This document shows, one piece after another, positions 11,801 to 23,603 of a stretch of DNA of 64,000 nt (position 1 is its first letter; each line of letters opens with the position of its first letter). The position numbers and the translations under genes are program-made. A model generated the notes under the pieces. It was not told the DNA's origin. It saw only the letters and a program-made list of their open reading frames with translations, and made no database searches. The stretch is taken from positions 4,512,419 to 4,576,418 of the forward strand of contig NC_135188.1 in the NCBI RefSeq assembly GCF_041146795.1. Reading direction: 5' to 3'. Origin of the DNA: Maylandia zebra (Eukaryota; Chordata; Actinopteri; Cichliformes; Cichlidae).

Positions 11801-13821
11801 GTGTGAACTGTGAGCACCGTTATTAAAGCCACTTTTATGTTTTTAACATGCATGTGACCCGGAAATGGCTCATAGAACGAAGGTAAATTTTTTCATGGCT
11901 TCATTGTAATTTATCAAAGTTATTGGAGGAAGAAAAGCTGATTCCAAGGGGGTCAGTGGGGAGGTACTCACTGATTTTTCATGTAAGTACTTATCATGCA
12001 TGTTGACTCATTGGCAACATTTACCAGACTTAGATGGATTGAGTCAAGGTGTAGCAATATGCCAACGTGGATATGAAGAGAAACCTGAAAGACCACTAAA
12101 TGCTGTTTAACAAGGAGGATGTTGCAGGTCCAGTCATATCCCACTTATACATGCTGCAGCATGAAAAAACTGTGAACCCTTTGGGGTAAACCACACTGAA
12201 TGGTGCAAACTATAACTGCAAACCGAATGCATCATTTCTATTTTAAATATCTTTACAATTATTTGTTGATTTTATGGCCTGTTTAGTCTTATGACAGATT
12301 TAAGATCTAGTGACACAGCCTGCAAGAAAAACTATTAAATTGATTTCTTCCAGTTATTTAAAGCTCTAAGATCATCTATGACCCTTTTTAAAATGCATAT
12401 TAGTCCTATTATTAAAGTGTTTTAAACAAAAATAATGTCCTGCAACAGAAAAATAGACACGTCACATCTGTGCTCCCAATATTAAAGCTTGTTTTTTCTT
12501 CTCAGACATGGGTCGCTGTGTAATCACACGAGGGCGGCAGGCGCTGGAGCTCCGCAGTAATCTCTCTGAAAGACGCTCCCTCACTGACAGGATACAGGTT
12601 TCTCAGTGTTCTGCATCCTCTTCAGCTCGAAACCTGCAGTGGGCTATTGCACATGGTAAAAAAAAGTATTAACTGAAATGATGAAATATTTCAAAAGGCA
12701 CATTTCTACTCGTATTTATTTATTTATTTATTTATTTCACAGTTCTCCCTGAAAGCCGTTACCTCCAGTTTGACTGTGGAGTGAAGGTTCAGCTTGGATT
12801 TGCTGCAGAATTCTCCAACGTCATGGTCATCTACACTCGGATACTTGACAAACCCGATGAAATAGTCTCCTGCTCGGCTCAGCTTACCGATTTCCCTGAG
12901 GTGTGTGACACATTATTCCACTTAGATTTAAAAAGCTTGTGATTCAATACAGAACAGACAAGATTTTACCCAGGACTAAATTTGCTGCTGCAGCTCCTTA
13001 AAGCACAAGCATCTAATTGAAAATGCACTGAGCTTTACAGAGTTTTCGTATCACTTTTGCAGGATGTGGACATTGATTTGAAGAAGAGCAATCAGGAGTC
13101 TCTACTGGAAGCTGGCTGTTTATTATTGATAAAAGAGGAGCTTCCTTCACCAGAAACCCACAGTCTCTACACGCACATCCGCAGCCTGCAGAGACTCAAG
13201 GTCTGTCATTTTTCCCTATTTTTACAATAAGTTCTTCTATTTATGACCTCAGAGCAGTCGTTTCCAATGCCAAGCCTGCTGCAGCTCACTTAAAAATCAG
13301 GAAGACTGAAGCCGATACTTTTTCATAACTGCTAAAAAGAACCCCAAAACAAATTGTGCTTTTTACTGTCTTTATAGAGGGAGCTCACATTCACAATATG
13401 CCTTCATTACACCTACTCCAACATGGATGAGGAAGTGCAAGAAAGGCAGCAAGTAACAGTCGGCAAACCACTGGTCTCCAAACTCAATCTCCACGAACCC
13501 CGAGCAGCTCACGTCAGCTCTGCCTCCTCGTCCTTCAGCCTCGACTCTTTTAACGTTCCCGGATGCTCCTCCTTTGGTGAAGACTTGTCCCTGACTGGTA
13601 CAGCCTCAAACACATGGTCACATCATGCACAAAGTGCCAGTGTGTCTTTCACCGGTGGCTCCCCGACATCACCCAGGAGTGCCAATGTGCCAGAGGAGAC
13701 TGACAGTCCTGAAATACTAGATAACCCTCGACCTCTTGTTGCCAGCAAAAGTTTGCCCCACAGTAAAGTAAATGACTCAAACTACAAGTTCAGTGACATG
13801 TACAATTTTCATTCTTACTGA
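5803..13821 (+). CDS. malt1-like: Paracaspase of the MALT1 family (death domain, Ig domains, caspase-like protease)
   Basis: Sixteen exons: 5803-5939, 6113-6279, 7398-7528, 7688-7832, 7914-8101, 9236-9332, 9539-9589, 9884-9964, 10055-10258, 10402-10579, 10661-10735, 10866-10993, 12506-12655, 12743-12900, 13063-13200, 13378-13821. They total 2472 nt, or 823 residues (human MALT1 has 824). Order: death domain (about 10-100), two Ig domains, caspase-like domain from DKVALLIGNMNY, third Ig domain, and a Ser-rich tail. The catalytic pair is visible: His408 in YFAGHGYENY and Cys457 in FLLDMCRKRN, 49 apart as in human. MALT1 works in the CARD-BCL10-MALT1 complex, activating NF-kB and cleaving after Arg. 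Exon 5 could instead start 33 nt later, in frame. Vertebrates have up to three paralogues; which one this is cannot be fixed here. Human MALT1 lies on 18q, whereas the neighbours here are 19p13 genes in human. Confidence 0.92.
6404..6470 (-). mobile_element. 3' end of a Tc1-like element in paracaspase intron 2
   Basis: The text ctttattaggtacacctcac, then gccttcagaactaccttaat, is the reverse complement of the typical 3' terminus of a teleost Tc1-like family (end of the transposase, then a TGTACCTAATAAAG terminus). The same terminus closes the copy at 36.6-37.6 kb. Only the end is preserved. Confidence 0.6.
8636..8860 (+). repeat. tRNA-derived SINE, old copy, in paracaspase intron 5
   Basis: It begins with an A-box-like tggctcaggagatagagc, carries a B-box-like gctagttcaatctctg about 40 bp on, and continues with the ctgctccagtctgcatg and ttgggtaagatactgaaccc segments of a common teleost tRNA SINE. 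It ends near ccatttaaca. The sequence is diverged. It is not a functional tRNA gene, because no cloverleaf acceptor pairing is seen. Confidence 0.6.
8930..9185. repeat. Probable dispersed repeat of unknown class
   Basis: The passage gactgtatataaaagatgga, then ggtttctgggttctgcattt and acattttggctgtcacgtga, resembles a repeat widespread in fish introns. I cannot define its ends or class, and it has no coding capacity. Confidence 0.35.
11310..11610 (-). repeat. Dispersed repeat in paracaspase intron 12, homologous to 60.7-61.0 kb
   Basis: Read in reverse complement it gives tttaaaccctgttggggtt, then gacccactattaatcgc and tctcaagactg, in the same order as the plus-strand copy at 60695-61030. The flank with aagatgtctcttggatg and gaaacgtcttcacaaaac is typical of a fish repeat whose class I cannot assign. 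The rest of this 1.5-kb intron shows nothing recognisable. Confidence 0.55.
12712..12737 (+). repeat. (TTTA)n microsatellite abutting a splice acceptor
   Basis: About six TTTA units end directly before the ttcacag acceptor of paracaspase exon 14 (12743), so the microsatellite forms most of the pyrimidine-rich tract. Length change could affect splicing; this is an inference. Confidence 0.8.
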
Positions 13822-14060
13822 GACTGAGATTCAGCCTCTACCCACTAATAAATCGGCAGTACAAAATCATGAATGTGTGGAAAGCTTGACAGACAAGTCC
13901 TGTTAATATGGCATTTCTTTAAATTCGGCCCGGACTGTATGGGGGCCGTTTAAGTTCTGATCTTTGTATTAACTATGCATTAAGTTGTGTAATGTTTTTT
14001 TTTATTATTATGGATTTGTAACAATGTTATGCAACCCAAAGACTGCCTTCAAAACAGGAG

Positions 14061-14066
14061 AATAAA
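14061..14066 (+). terminator. malt1-like: Paracaspase polyadenylation signal
   Basis: A canonical AATAAA lies 240 bp after the stop codon in a 3' UTR of ordinary length. It is the only such hexamer near a suitable AT-rich end before the RTE remnant begins. Confidence 0.6.
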
Positions 14067-14119
14067 GCATAAACTTTATACCTTTAACCTTTTTGTAACA
14101 TGCATTAGAAAAAAATGTA

Positions 14120-14545
14120 TGAAGACAGTAAGACAGTGGTGAGGTGCAGCTGGAGGGACATATGGGTTTAAGTTGGGGGTGAGATTACATCTGAGATCAT
14201 TCTTGCTTGCAGAGATGGACTATGACGTTCAAAGATGACACGAATAGGAAGAAGGTGGAAGATGGCCTGGAGAGGTGCAGGTATGCACTGGAGAGAAAAG
14301 GAATAAAAGTCAGCAGTGTGTGAATGAGAGGGAGACAGGTGTAACAGTGAAGGAGGAAGAATTTTAATACTTGGGGTCAACCATCCAAAGCAAGGGAAAG
14401 TGCACAAAACATGTGAAAAAGAGTGCAGGTAGGGTGGAGTGGGTGGAGCGAGTGGATATGTTTGGTGTAACAGAGGAGGATGTAAGAGGTAGGGTAAGAA
14501 GGATGAAGATGATGGGAGCAGAAAAGAAGAGCTCCTAACTAAAAT
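14120..14545 (+). pseudogene. RTE-type LINE reverse transcriptase remnant
   Basis: Broken plus-strand reading gives WRDMDYDVQR-like text, then EEEF and YLGSTIQSKGKCTKHVKK with frame changes. This is the FKYLGSTI region C-terminal to the catalytic palm of RTE-clade reverse transcriptases. Frameshifts and stops show it is dead. It fills the gap between the paracaspase and safb genes. Confidence 0.65.
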
Positions 14546-14589
14546 AGCTGTCTGTGTTTTAACGCTTGCATGAATAACAGCAGCTGCTT

Positions 14590-14835
14590 ACTTTACTATA
14601 CTCTGCGCTCTCCCGGCCATCAGATCCTTGTCGCTGATTGGTGCCAGTCGCCGCACTATCGCTGCACTGCGCCTGCGCTGTGTCGTCACCACCTCTGCTT
14701 GCAGCATCCGCCATTTTGCAGTAATTTAGTAATCCCGCTGCTTCCATTCGTTGTGCGGCGCCAGTAAACACGGCTCTTTGAAGGAATATTATTATTACTA
14801 TTGCAAGCTGAAGAGATATTTTCCCGTGTCTTGCG
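14590..14835 (+). promoter_or_regulatory. safb: safb promoter and 5' UTR
   Basis: This is a CpG-rich stretch with an NRF1-like tgcgcctgcgc and the gccattttgcag segment often found in 5' UTRs of housekeeping genes. No TATA box is seen. The transcription start is not determined. Confidence 0.5.
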
Positions 14836-17800
14836 ATGGCTGACCCATCAGCAGATGTGGAGGTGCCGGAGGGTGCAGAAGTGCGCAAACTGTCGGAGCT
14901 GCGGGTCATAGACCTGAAGGCCGAGCTGAAGAAACGAAACCTGGACACGACGGGCGTGAAGAGCGTGCTATCAGAGCGTCTTAAAAAGGTCTGAATTTTA
15001 CAGTCCCTTAAACAGCCAGTCGCTGAATAACAATGCTTAAAATGCACATAAAGGCCTGCATTATAGAAGTTTAGTTTGACGCTCACACAGCCGCAAAATT
15101 TCGAGCGTACTACGCTACGAGGCCGTTGACCCTAAATGTATGCTAAGTGCTAGCATGCGCTTGTACCAAATAACTCGCTAATGCCGCTAATTTGCGTGCA
15201 TTCACCTATTTGACGTGTTTTTTATTTCAACTGTTGCTTAAATGTACAACCTGTAAAGCGTTTTTGCCGTGCTCTTGACAAACAGGCAATCGAGGAAGAG
15301 GGTGGGAATCCGGACGAGATTATCGTCGCTCCGGAGTTGACCACCAAAAAGGCCAACGTCACACCTAAACGCGCTGCCAGAGGTAAGGTTTGCAGCAAGC
15401 TCTTAAAACACAATGTTTTCCGTTTGTTGCTGTGCCCGAGAGGCTTCTGCAAGGCAGGTGGCACGTAATATGTCATGTCGTTGTATTTCGTGCTTGTGCA
15501 GCATTCGTGAACAATTACGGTATTTCGTTATAAAAGAAGAGTATAGCAAGAGCAAGGGTAACAGAATATGCGTGGGAGAGATTTAGACGCCTGTCAAAAT
15601 CAGGCGAAGACTAAACTAAAGTGTATTTTCTTTAGATACCAAGCAGGAGAACGATGAACCGGAGGATGGCACTATGGAGGAGGATTCCCGCGATGGCCAC
15701 GTAAGTTTATTGATAGGATTATCTTGCTTTTCCTCCAGTTTGGATGCTATGGCTGATGTATTTAAAAACGTCTTTGTCTCATCAGGAGGATAATCAGGAG
15801 GATGAGCATGAACATGAGAACATGCAGGACATGGACATCCTTGACATGAACATTCTGGATGAGACTGACAATGACAACGGAATACCGGCTGAAGATGACG
15901 AGTATGGAAGCGAGAACTTTTACAGAGAGGACGACTCGGGGATGAATGAAGAAAATGACTACAGGGCACTCGAGTCAGAAGAAGACACGAGAGGTCCAGA
16001 GGTGAGAGATAATACTAGAAACCTGTCTGCTAAATCTTTACTTGTAACTCTGTTTTAATGTTAGTTTATTTGAATATATTTTAACAGATGGATGAATTTG
16101 AGATGCTGGATAAGGATGAAGATGCAACATTTTCAGCAGCCAATGTGGTAGGTTTACTAAGTATTTCTTACGCCTGCAGAGCCTGTTAAAACACGATAAC
16201 GTTTTGAACGAGACATAATTTTCTGTGTTAAAGGCTCAGGATCCAGAGGCTGACGACACAAAAGAAGAAACAGGTACTGTAAAAGAAATTGGCTCATCAT
16301 AAGGTTGAGGTGTAGATGTGCAGTGTTAAGCTTGAAAATGCAAACACTTTGTTTAGTTTCAACCAACAAGAGAGACTGGAAGCCCAAAGGGAATTGCTGA
16401 CTTGGTGTTGAAATTTGTTTAGCCACATATGATCTTTTCTTTGTTCATTTGTAAATATCGGTCAAGTTACCATATATCTTCTCACACGCTCACGTGACTG
16501 TGGTTAACAAGTTGATTCACACTGCCAGCAATTCAGTTTCAAGGTGAGGGAGGTTTAAGCTGTGCAGGTGATTGTAGTGTTTCTAGGTTGCCACGTGAAG
16601 GTCAAGGCAAAGAAGATGCATCAAGATTTGTCAACTCTTACGACTTTTTAAAGACGGTGAATCATAAATCAGCTGGATAAGAAACTGCTGGACTTGAGCT
16701 GAAGGTCTGCTCACTACCAATGGACGCTGGAAAAGTCTCAAAGGCTGAAAGAAGATGGAGTTCAGCGAGCCTCCGGTGTACTGCTGATGTTGTGGCTCTC
16801 TTCAGCACTCTACTCTTTGTCTGTCTTGGATCAGGTGAAAAGAGTGAAGTGGTTGAGCTTGAGAAATGAGTTTTAGCCCCTTTAGTTGCTCGGTTGTCCC
16901 AACAGCCTTTGGGCCCTTTTCCAGTCTCTCTTTAGGGCCATCGTTTTAATACATAGTTCTAAGAGCACAGGCCAGTGGTCATGACGTTCCTAATCCAGGC
17001 CTTGCCAGTTCCTCGTTAACCATTGATGTGTTTCAGAAGTGATTAAACTATGTGCCATTCTATTCCTGTTAAATCCGTAGAAAATGACAAAGTAGCCGGG
17101 TCTTGTTTATCTGAGCCGCATAACGAAGATCAACACCAGAGCCACGAGACGAGCCCTGAAGAAGACCAAGGAGCCACCGCCGGAGGGGAAGAAAGTGTGT
17201 CCGACACAGGTGCCCAGTCCAACGTGACTGCCGCTGGAGATGCGGAGGGCAGCGGGGATGTTGTGGGGACTGATCCCAAAGAGGTTGGGGAGGAACAGAA
17301 CGCCCCAGAAGAGACACTTGACGGTGAAAACAAAATGTCGCAGGCTGTTAGTGTAAGCAAACAGGGCGGCGAGGTTGAAACTGTTGATTCAGAAACGGGG
17401 GCTAAGAAGGTTGAGGAGGATGAGAAGACAGAAGAGAAAGCTGCTGCGGATTCAGCCTCGACACTGAAAGAGTCCTCTTCTGTAGAGGGCGATGATCAGA
17501 AAAAGAGGTTTGTTGCTTTCTGTATACTAGAAACCAAAAATGGTTATCTCTGTTGCTTTGGCCCCTTTGTGCTAGCAAAATTTGGATGCTCTTTTGGAGG
17601 TAAAAACGTTTTGTACATTTGTTTTGTTTTGGTTCCCCCATTTTTCATTCCTTGCACTCACCTGTCCCACTTTATTATCCATTAAAAACCTAACTATTCG
17701 GATTGCCAGAGGATATAACTCCATTTATTCGCCAATACATCACTGCACTATGGTACATGTTGGGTTGATCGCTGTAGGCAATGAGAGATGCTATATAACA

Positions 17801-20800
17801 GAAATACAAACATGTGTGCCAGAAGATCGTGGATGTCCTCGCCAACATCCTCACCGTTGTAGGTTGATGGCTTTTTTTCCCCTTCTTCTTTAGCGCTGAG
17901 GAGAAAGATGGCAAGACCGAGTCGAAGGATGAAAAGGGTGAGTAAATCAAATGGCTTCTTTGTCTTGGTGGTCTTGTTTTCAGTGGCTGTGTGCTCATTA
18001 ATTTTATGGTGCACATGTGTAGGTGCTGGAGCTGGGGCCGCAGCAAGCAGCAGCAGGAATCTGTGGGTCAGTGGCCTCTCTTCCACTACCAGAGCGACTG
18101 ATCTGAAGACGCTTTTCAGCAAATATGGCAAGGTTAGTCGATTGAAAACAGTCTCTCACCAGTGTCACCAGACAGTTACTTTCTGCATGGACGCAAAAAT
18201 AATATTTATGGGCTTTATAAATGTCCTGCAGGTTGTCGGAGCTAAGGTGGTGACCAATGCCAAAAGTCCCGGGGCTCGCTGCTACGGGTTTGTCACCATG
18301 TCATCCACAGAGGAAGCAACCAAGTGTATCAGCCACCTTCACAGGACCGAGTTGCATGGCAGGATGATCTCTGTGGAGCGGGTGAGTGTGGGGAGAAGGA
18401 GAAGTAACTAACATTTCATCTGACAGTCTGATCATTTGGAAGCAGCAGTCTGTTTTCTGTTTAGTTGTATTGCAATGCCTAAAACTTTGTTAAACTGATG
18501 GTTGTAATCAGACTAAAGTGTTAGCTCTAAATAAAAAAAACATGCAGCAAATAAAATGGTTGGAAATGGCAAAGATTAGAAATGATCTGAAGTAATTAGA
18601 AAGCTGTAGAGAAGGCAGAGGTATTTGTTTCTTTAAACACGCTGATGTTGAGCTTGGTCTTGTGAATAAACGTGTTCCCGTTTAAACATTGCAGGCTAAA
18701 AATGAACCTGCAGGGAAGAAGCCAGCTGACAAGAACGACCCCAAGAGGTCTAGCACTGACAGGAGACACTCCACTGACTCCAAGTAAGACTGCCAGACCG
18801 TTGACTTGTGTTTGAGTGATATCGCTAAAAGTGCCTCTTCTGCTGGGAAAATTTGGCCCAGTGAGGTTTTAAATATCACAGGTGTATTTATATTTTTAGC
18901 ATGCCATGTGTCTGGGTAGTTTGTCAGACATTTAGCCCTTTGTATAAACCAAGATAAGGATCAGGTTAACTGTTCAATGATTTCTGACAATATGGATGTT
19001 TCTGCAGGTCTGATGGAAAGGATGAGAAGTCTGAGGGAGAAGGAAAAGATGGCAAAGGTGTGAGATGTGTTAGAATTTCCACCTGGACATGATTTAAAAA
19101 AAAACAAAAAACAACCTTTATTACATACTTGACATTAATAATTTTGATTGTTTGACAGGACGAAATGAGAGGACTGTAGTTATGGACAAGTCCAAGGGAG
19201 AGCCTGTTATCAGTGTCAAAACCAAGAGCAAAAGCAAAGAGAGGGTAAGTAATGATTAATGACCCTGTAACTGCCATCTCCCTCTTAATCAGTGTTGTTT
19301 TGTTGATGCATGAAGTGGTTAGATCATGCCCGTCTTCACACTCTTCTGCTCTTTCTTCAGAGCACCAAGAGTCGGGACCGAACTTCTTCAAGTAAGGAGA
19401 GGAAAGACATCTTGTCATTTGATCAGATTAAGGAGCAAAGGGAGAGGGAGAGACAAAGGCAGAGGGAGAGGGAGATCAGAGAGGTCGAGAGACGCAGATT
19501 CACGTAAGGATCATGAATACAGAAATAACACTTAGCCTATCATGGAGCTTAACAACACAGAATGTATTCATAAAGACACTTCTATATATTAGCAGTTAGC
19601 TCAGGTTTTGATCGGATAATAAATATCAGCTGATTTTTCTTTTTTCATTCAGTGATCGCAATCGGGAATTCCGACCTGACCGAGAGCGTGAGCGCATCCG
19701 TCTCTTCCGGGAGAGGGAGGAGCGAAACCACTTGATGAAGAAGAGACACTGGTTGGAGGTATCGTCACATGACTCCTCTCTGCCTCCAAATATGCGTCCT
19801 TTGGTACAACTCTCAATCCGATGCACTCTGCACATAATCACTACATTTTCTTTCATTCCTCCCATATAAACACTTCTCACCTTAATCCCTGTTAGTTCTA
19901 AAAAATGTATGAATTAACTGTAATCAAATGATTTCATTTGCAGGCTGAGAAGCAGCGCCTCGACGCAGATCGCATGGAGCGTCAGTTCCTGGAGCGTGAA
20001 AGGCTACGCATTGAGTACGAAAGGCGGCGAGAGCAGGAAAGGATCCTCAGGGAGCGCGAGGAGCTGAGACGGCAGCAGGAGCAGCTGCGCTATGAACAGG
20101 AGCGGCGCCCCGTTAAGAGGCCTTACGACATGGACGGCAGGTACAGTGACGTGTGTGTGACACTGATGCATGCTGCGTTTATCTGCTGGATACAGCTTTG
20201 CTCACTGGTCGATCCTCGTGGTTTTTGTGGTTCCTTTTTAGGAAGGATGACTGGCCTGATAAGCGTATGGCCATGGATGACCGTTACGGCCGCTCAGACT
20301 TCGGTCGCTATCAGGATTTTGATCACAGAGAAAGGGGACGTTACCAAGACGACATGATGATGGACAGGCGGGACAACACCCGTAATATGGGTGCTGACAG
20401 AGATGGTCAGGTAAGAACCCTGCATCCTCCCCCCAGATATTATTCTGTTAGGAAAAGAAACGCCATGAGTTACAAAAACCACAAATATTTATTGTTGGCA
20501 CCACCCTGACTCCTAAACTCTGCATGTTGAAGTCTAGATGTGGAACATGGACACCGGCAAAGCCACTTAAGTTAAATAAAACACAGTTGAGCGGAGCACT
20601 GCAGCTTCACAGGCCTGGCGTGTGGATATCAAACACGAGTGCTCTTTAAAGTGAGCTCCCACAGTATTGATATGTTGCTGTGGTTCAGAGCTTTAACTAA
20701 CAGCAAAAGCCACTAAACGCTGAACTTTTAGTGTGTAGAATATGCAGACGCATGTGAGAATATGAAAATTTCAGCTGTCTTGTCCTTTTGCAGCACTTCT

Positions 20801-21357
20801 CAGAAAGACACGGCAGAGACGGAAGAGACTCCTGGGGTGGAGGCTATGACAAGCGCATGAATCCCAGGTGAATATCACTCTGTTGGCTTCTTTTCAAGCG
20901 CAATAAGCAACTTTTATAGTCCACTAATGCCGTTTTCCTGTCTTATTAGGGAGGGCGGTCGTGACTGGGATTCTAACCGTAAGATGGATGGAGACAGACC
21001 CTGGCAAGGTAGGTCAACCTGCACTTTAAGGTATTAGCTATAAAAGCACTGCTGTCTTAACTTGGATCTTTCTTCTTTTTTTAATTCCAGGTCGGGATGG
21101 AGCTATCCCAGGACAGAGCCACATGACACGAGGAGGAATGGCTGGGTGAGTAGCTTCTGCATTCAGTCTTGCTTTGTTTGCAGCTAGCCTCGCTGGTTTC
21201 ACAACAGAGCTGATGTCGGTGTGTCTTTGATTTCAGAGGCCGTGGCGGCTACATGAACACGGGAACATCTCAGTCTCTGTCCGGAGCGCTTAACAGACAG
21301 AACCAGCTGATGCAGGGCAGCGGGCTGCAGGGCGGAGCTTTCGGCCGCCGTTACTGA
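14836..21357 (+). CDS. safb: Scaffold attachment factor B (SAP, RRM, Arg/Glu-rich)
   Basis: Twenty-one exons: 14836-14988, 15286-15382, 15636-15700, 15786-16001, 16088-16147, 16234-16273, 17081-17507, 17894-17937, 18023-18132, 18232-18381, 18695-18783, 19008-19057, 19159-19244, 19361-19503, 19653-19758, 19944-20140, 20242-20410, 20794-20867, 20950-21008, 21091-21145, 21237-21357. They sum to 2511 nt, 836 residues (human SAFB 915). The SAP DNA-binding domain lies near 17-51 ([19 protein letters not shown]). An acidic region follows, then an RRM at about 380-455 ([33 protein letters not shown]), a KSK/ER region, a long Arg/Glu coiled coil ([18 protein letters not shown]) and a Gly-rich tail ending FGRRY. 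SAFB binds scaffold-attachment DNA and RNA in the nucleus and affects transcription and splicing. SLTM is the nearest alternative, but the RRM and tail fit SAFB/SAFB2 better. Confidence 0.93.
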
Positions 21358-22320
21358 TGCCTGTCTGGAGACGGTTGTGTAATGATGTGGTTATGTTGTT
21401 TTTGTAAAAAAAAAGAAGAAGAAGAAGAAAAGAAAAAAATCATTTTTTTAAATTCAGGATTTTTTTTTTCCCTTTTTGGCACAATTCCCATCGATTTTCG
21501 ATGGAAGTGTGTTTATCCTTTTGTGATACAGTGATAGTGTATTTATCATACAGCCCTACCTTGTTTGTACATCACAGCTGTTATGCATCCGCAAGTTGGC
21601 GTGAGTGTGTGTGTGTGCGTGCGTGTAAAATAAATTCAGATGTTTATTAAACCCTTTTCAGACATGTGATATGTAATATTGCTGGCTTCAATAATACATG
21701 GATGTTTCTAGGTTTGACCTAGACAGATTTCCACATTTTTATTTTTTGTCTTTTAAGGACGAGTGATCAGGATGCTGATACGTTGTTGCCGTCAGTTCAA
21801 TGAAGAAGAGCGCATGTCTGAAAGAGGCTTTAGACGCCTGAGTTCCTGGACCTAACCTCACAAGCCTCCTTTCTGTATCCAAGCCCTTAGAAGGTTTTTT
21901 TTCTTCTTGTTGTTGTTTTGTTTTTTGATGAAACTTTATTGAAAATAATTTGAGAGTTTCAGGTTCTCGTCATTTTTAAAAAGATGCTCAGTGAAAGTTT
22001 GTTGCAGATGAAAGCGTTTTAAAATTAAATGTCACACTTTGTTTCTCCTTGCTTGTAACGTTTTTGTTTTTCTAGTTTTCCTTTTAGACTTGTGATAAAT
22101 TCTAGAATTAAATGTGTGGTCGTGATTCAAATGTCTTTCTAGTTTTGTGGATGTTTTTAAAACCTTTTCTGTGCCGCTCGGTGGCACAGAAGCTCGGGCC
22201 ACGGGTATAAAACTGTACAATGCACATGCGCATTATCTTTGTCAGATTTTTAAAGATATTGTGGCATCAGTGGTACTCGCTTATTTAGCTTTTGCAAATA
22301 AAATTGCACCAACAGTTACT
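21358..22320 (+). other. safb: safb 3' UTR with two candidate polyadenylation signals
   Basis: A (GAA)n-rich run follows the stop (about 21412-21430). AATAAA occurs at 21629-21634, and a second candidate (aaataaaattgc) near 22296 would allow a longer UTR. From there to 22760 I see no gene or recognised repeat. Confidence 0.5.
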
Positions 22321-22763
22321 GGACATGGCAGTGAAAATGTCCTGTCCTAGTTTATGAAACAGTCCTCGTGGCTCTCAGAAATGAAGCGGTATGAGGCCTG
22401 ATTATTATTATTAAAGAAGGTTATGAATGGAAATTAATACAGATATGTGGTCAGAAAAATTGTCATAAAACAAGCTTTGACGCCTGGCTAAAATGTGCAT
22501 TTCCCAACTTGTTAGGTGAAACCTGTCGACCTGAGCAATCAGAAGTTTTCAGAGCAGCGTTGTACACTTTGCAATCATTTTAGCAACCACCAACTAGGAG
22601 GACACAGGTCTGAGTAACTGGGTCCTTCACTAGCAAACAGAACAGTTTTACTGTTGAAATTAATTATTTTTACAGGAGGAAACCCAAGTTTTTGGCTGTT
22701 TTATTATTGACTGGATTCATACATACATATAACCTAAATGGATAGTGGTATAAATCAAACTAT

Positions 22764-23051
22764 CAAATCAATTCAATTTTATTTATACAGCGCCAAATCA
22801 CAACAACAGTCGCCTCAAGGCGCTTTATATTGTACAGTAGACCCTACAATAATACATACAGATATAAACCCAACAATCATATGACCCCCTATGAGCAAGC
22901 ACTTTGGCAACAGTGGGAAGGAAAAACTCCCTTTTAACAGGAAGAAACCTCTGGCAGAACCGGGCTCAGGGAGGGGCGGGGCCAACTGCTGCAACCGGTT
23001 GGGGTGAGAGAAGGAAGACAGGATAAAGACATGCTGTGAAAGAGAGACAGA
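22764..23051 (+). repeat. Dispersed repeat, left part, host of the 12.4-kb insertion
   Basis: It starts atcaattcaattttatttat, continues with cgcctcaaggcgctttatat, then gaaggaaaaactccctttta and accggttggggtgagag. It is a non-coding teleost repeat. The text breaks at 23051 and resumes at 35450: the right side gattaataacagatatgatt continues gagagacaga of the left side. This allows the insertion site to be read exactly. A decayed relative lies at 3680-3880. Confidence 0.75.
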
Positions 23052-23603
23052 GGCTGTGTCCCAATTCAGGGTCTGCACGCTTGAAGTACGCATTTCAAGT
23101 GCGGTTACGTCACCGCCACTCGACGACGGCTGTCCCAATTCGAAGTGTGCTTCAAATGCATACTCCAAATGCGCTGTCGATTTCCCCAAATATCAAGCGT
23201 GGTCCAATGCACGCTTTGTGGTCCCATATATCCCACAATTCATAGCCCGGCGGTGGGTGTGGATAATTTTGCCGCAGAAGGGAGCAGCCGAAGAGGGTTT
23301 TTGTCCTTCCAAACTTTATTGAACTTATAAAGCGAACAGTCAGTCATTCCAGTTCAGTTTGTACAGTAGACATACAAGGCAAATAAGAGTAACAATATAC
23401 AGTACAATGAAATAAGAAGGATAAATAAATAAAGGATAAAAAAAGAAAAAAAGGGGGGAATGTGACAGACTTCATAACAACTTTGTACTTGAAAGTTGTG
23501 ACAGCTCATTCGTTAAACATTTCTGAATGAATTTCAATCAATGATAAACCTTTTTTATTGGAAGTTAATTTAAGAGAGTTTAAGTAGAGCTGTTAGCTGT
23601 TAG

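Noticed and set aside
14559-15086. 175-codon minus-strand frame over the safb start
   Set aside because: It lies antisense to the safb promoter and exon 1, which has a clear SAP domain. No homology or splice support.
17690-18131. 118- and 127-codon minus-strand frames, and a 167-codon plus frame
   Set aside because: They span safb introns and exons in mixed phase. The true RRM exons (18023-18132, 18232-18381) are only part of the plus frame, the rest being intron read-through.
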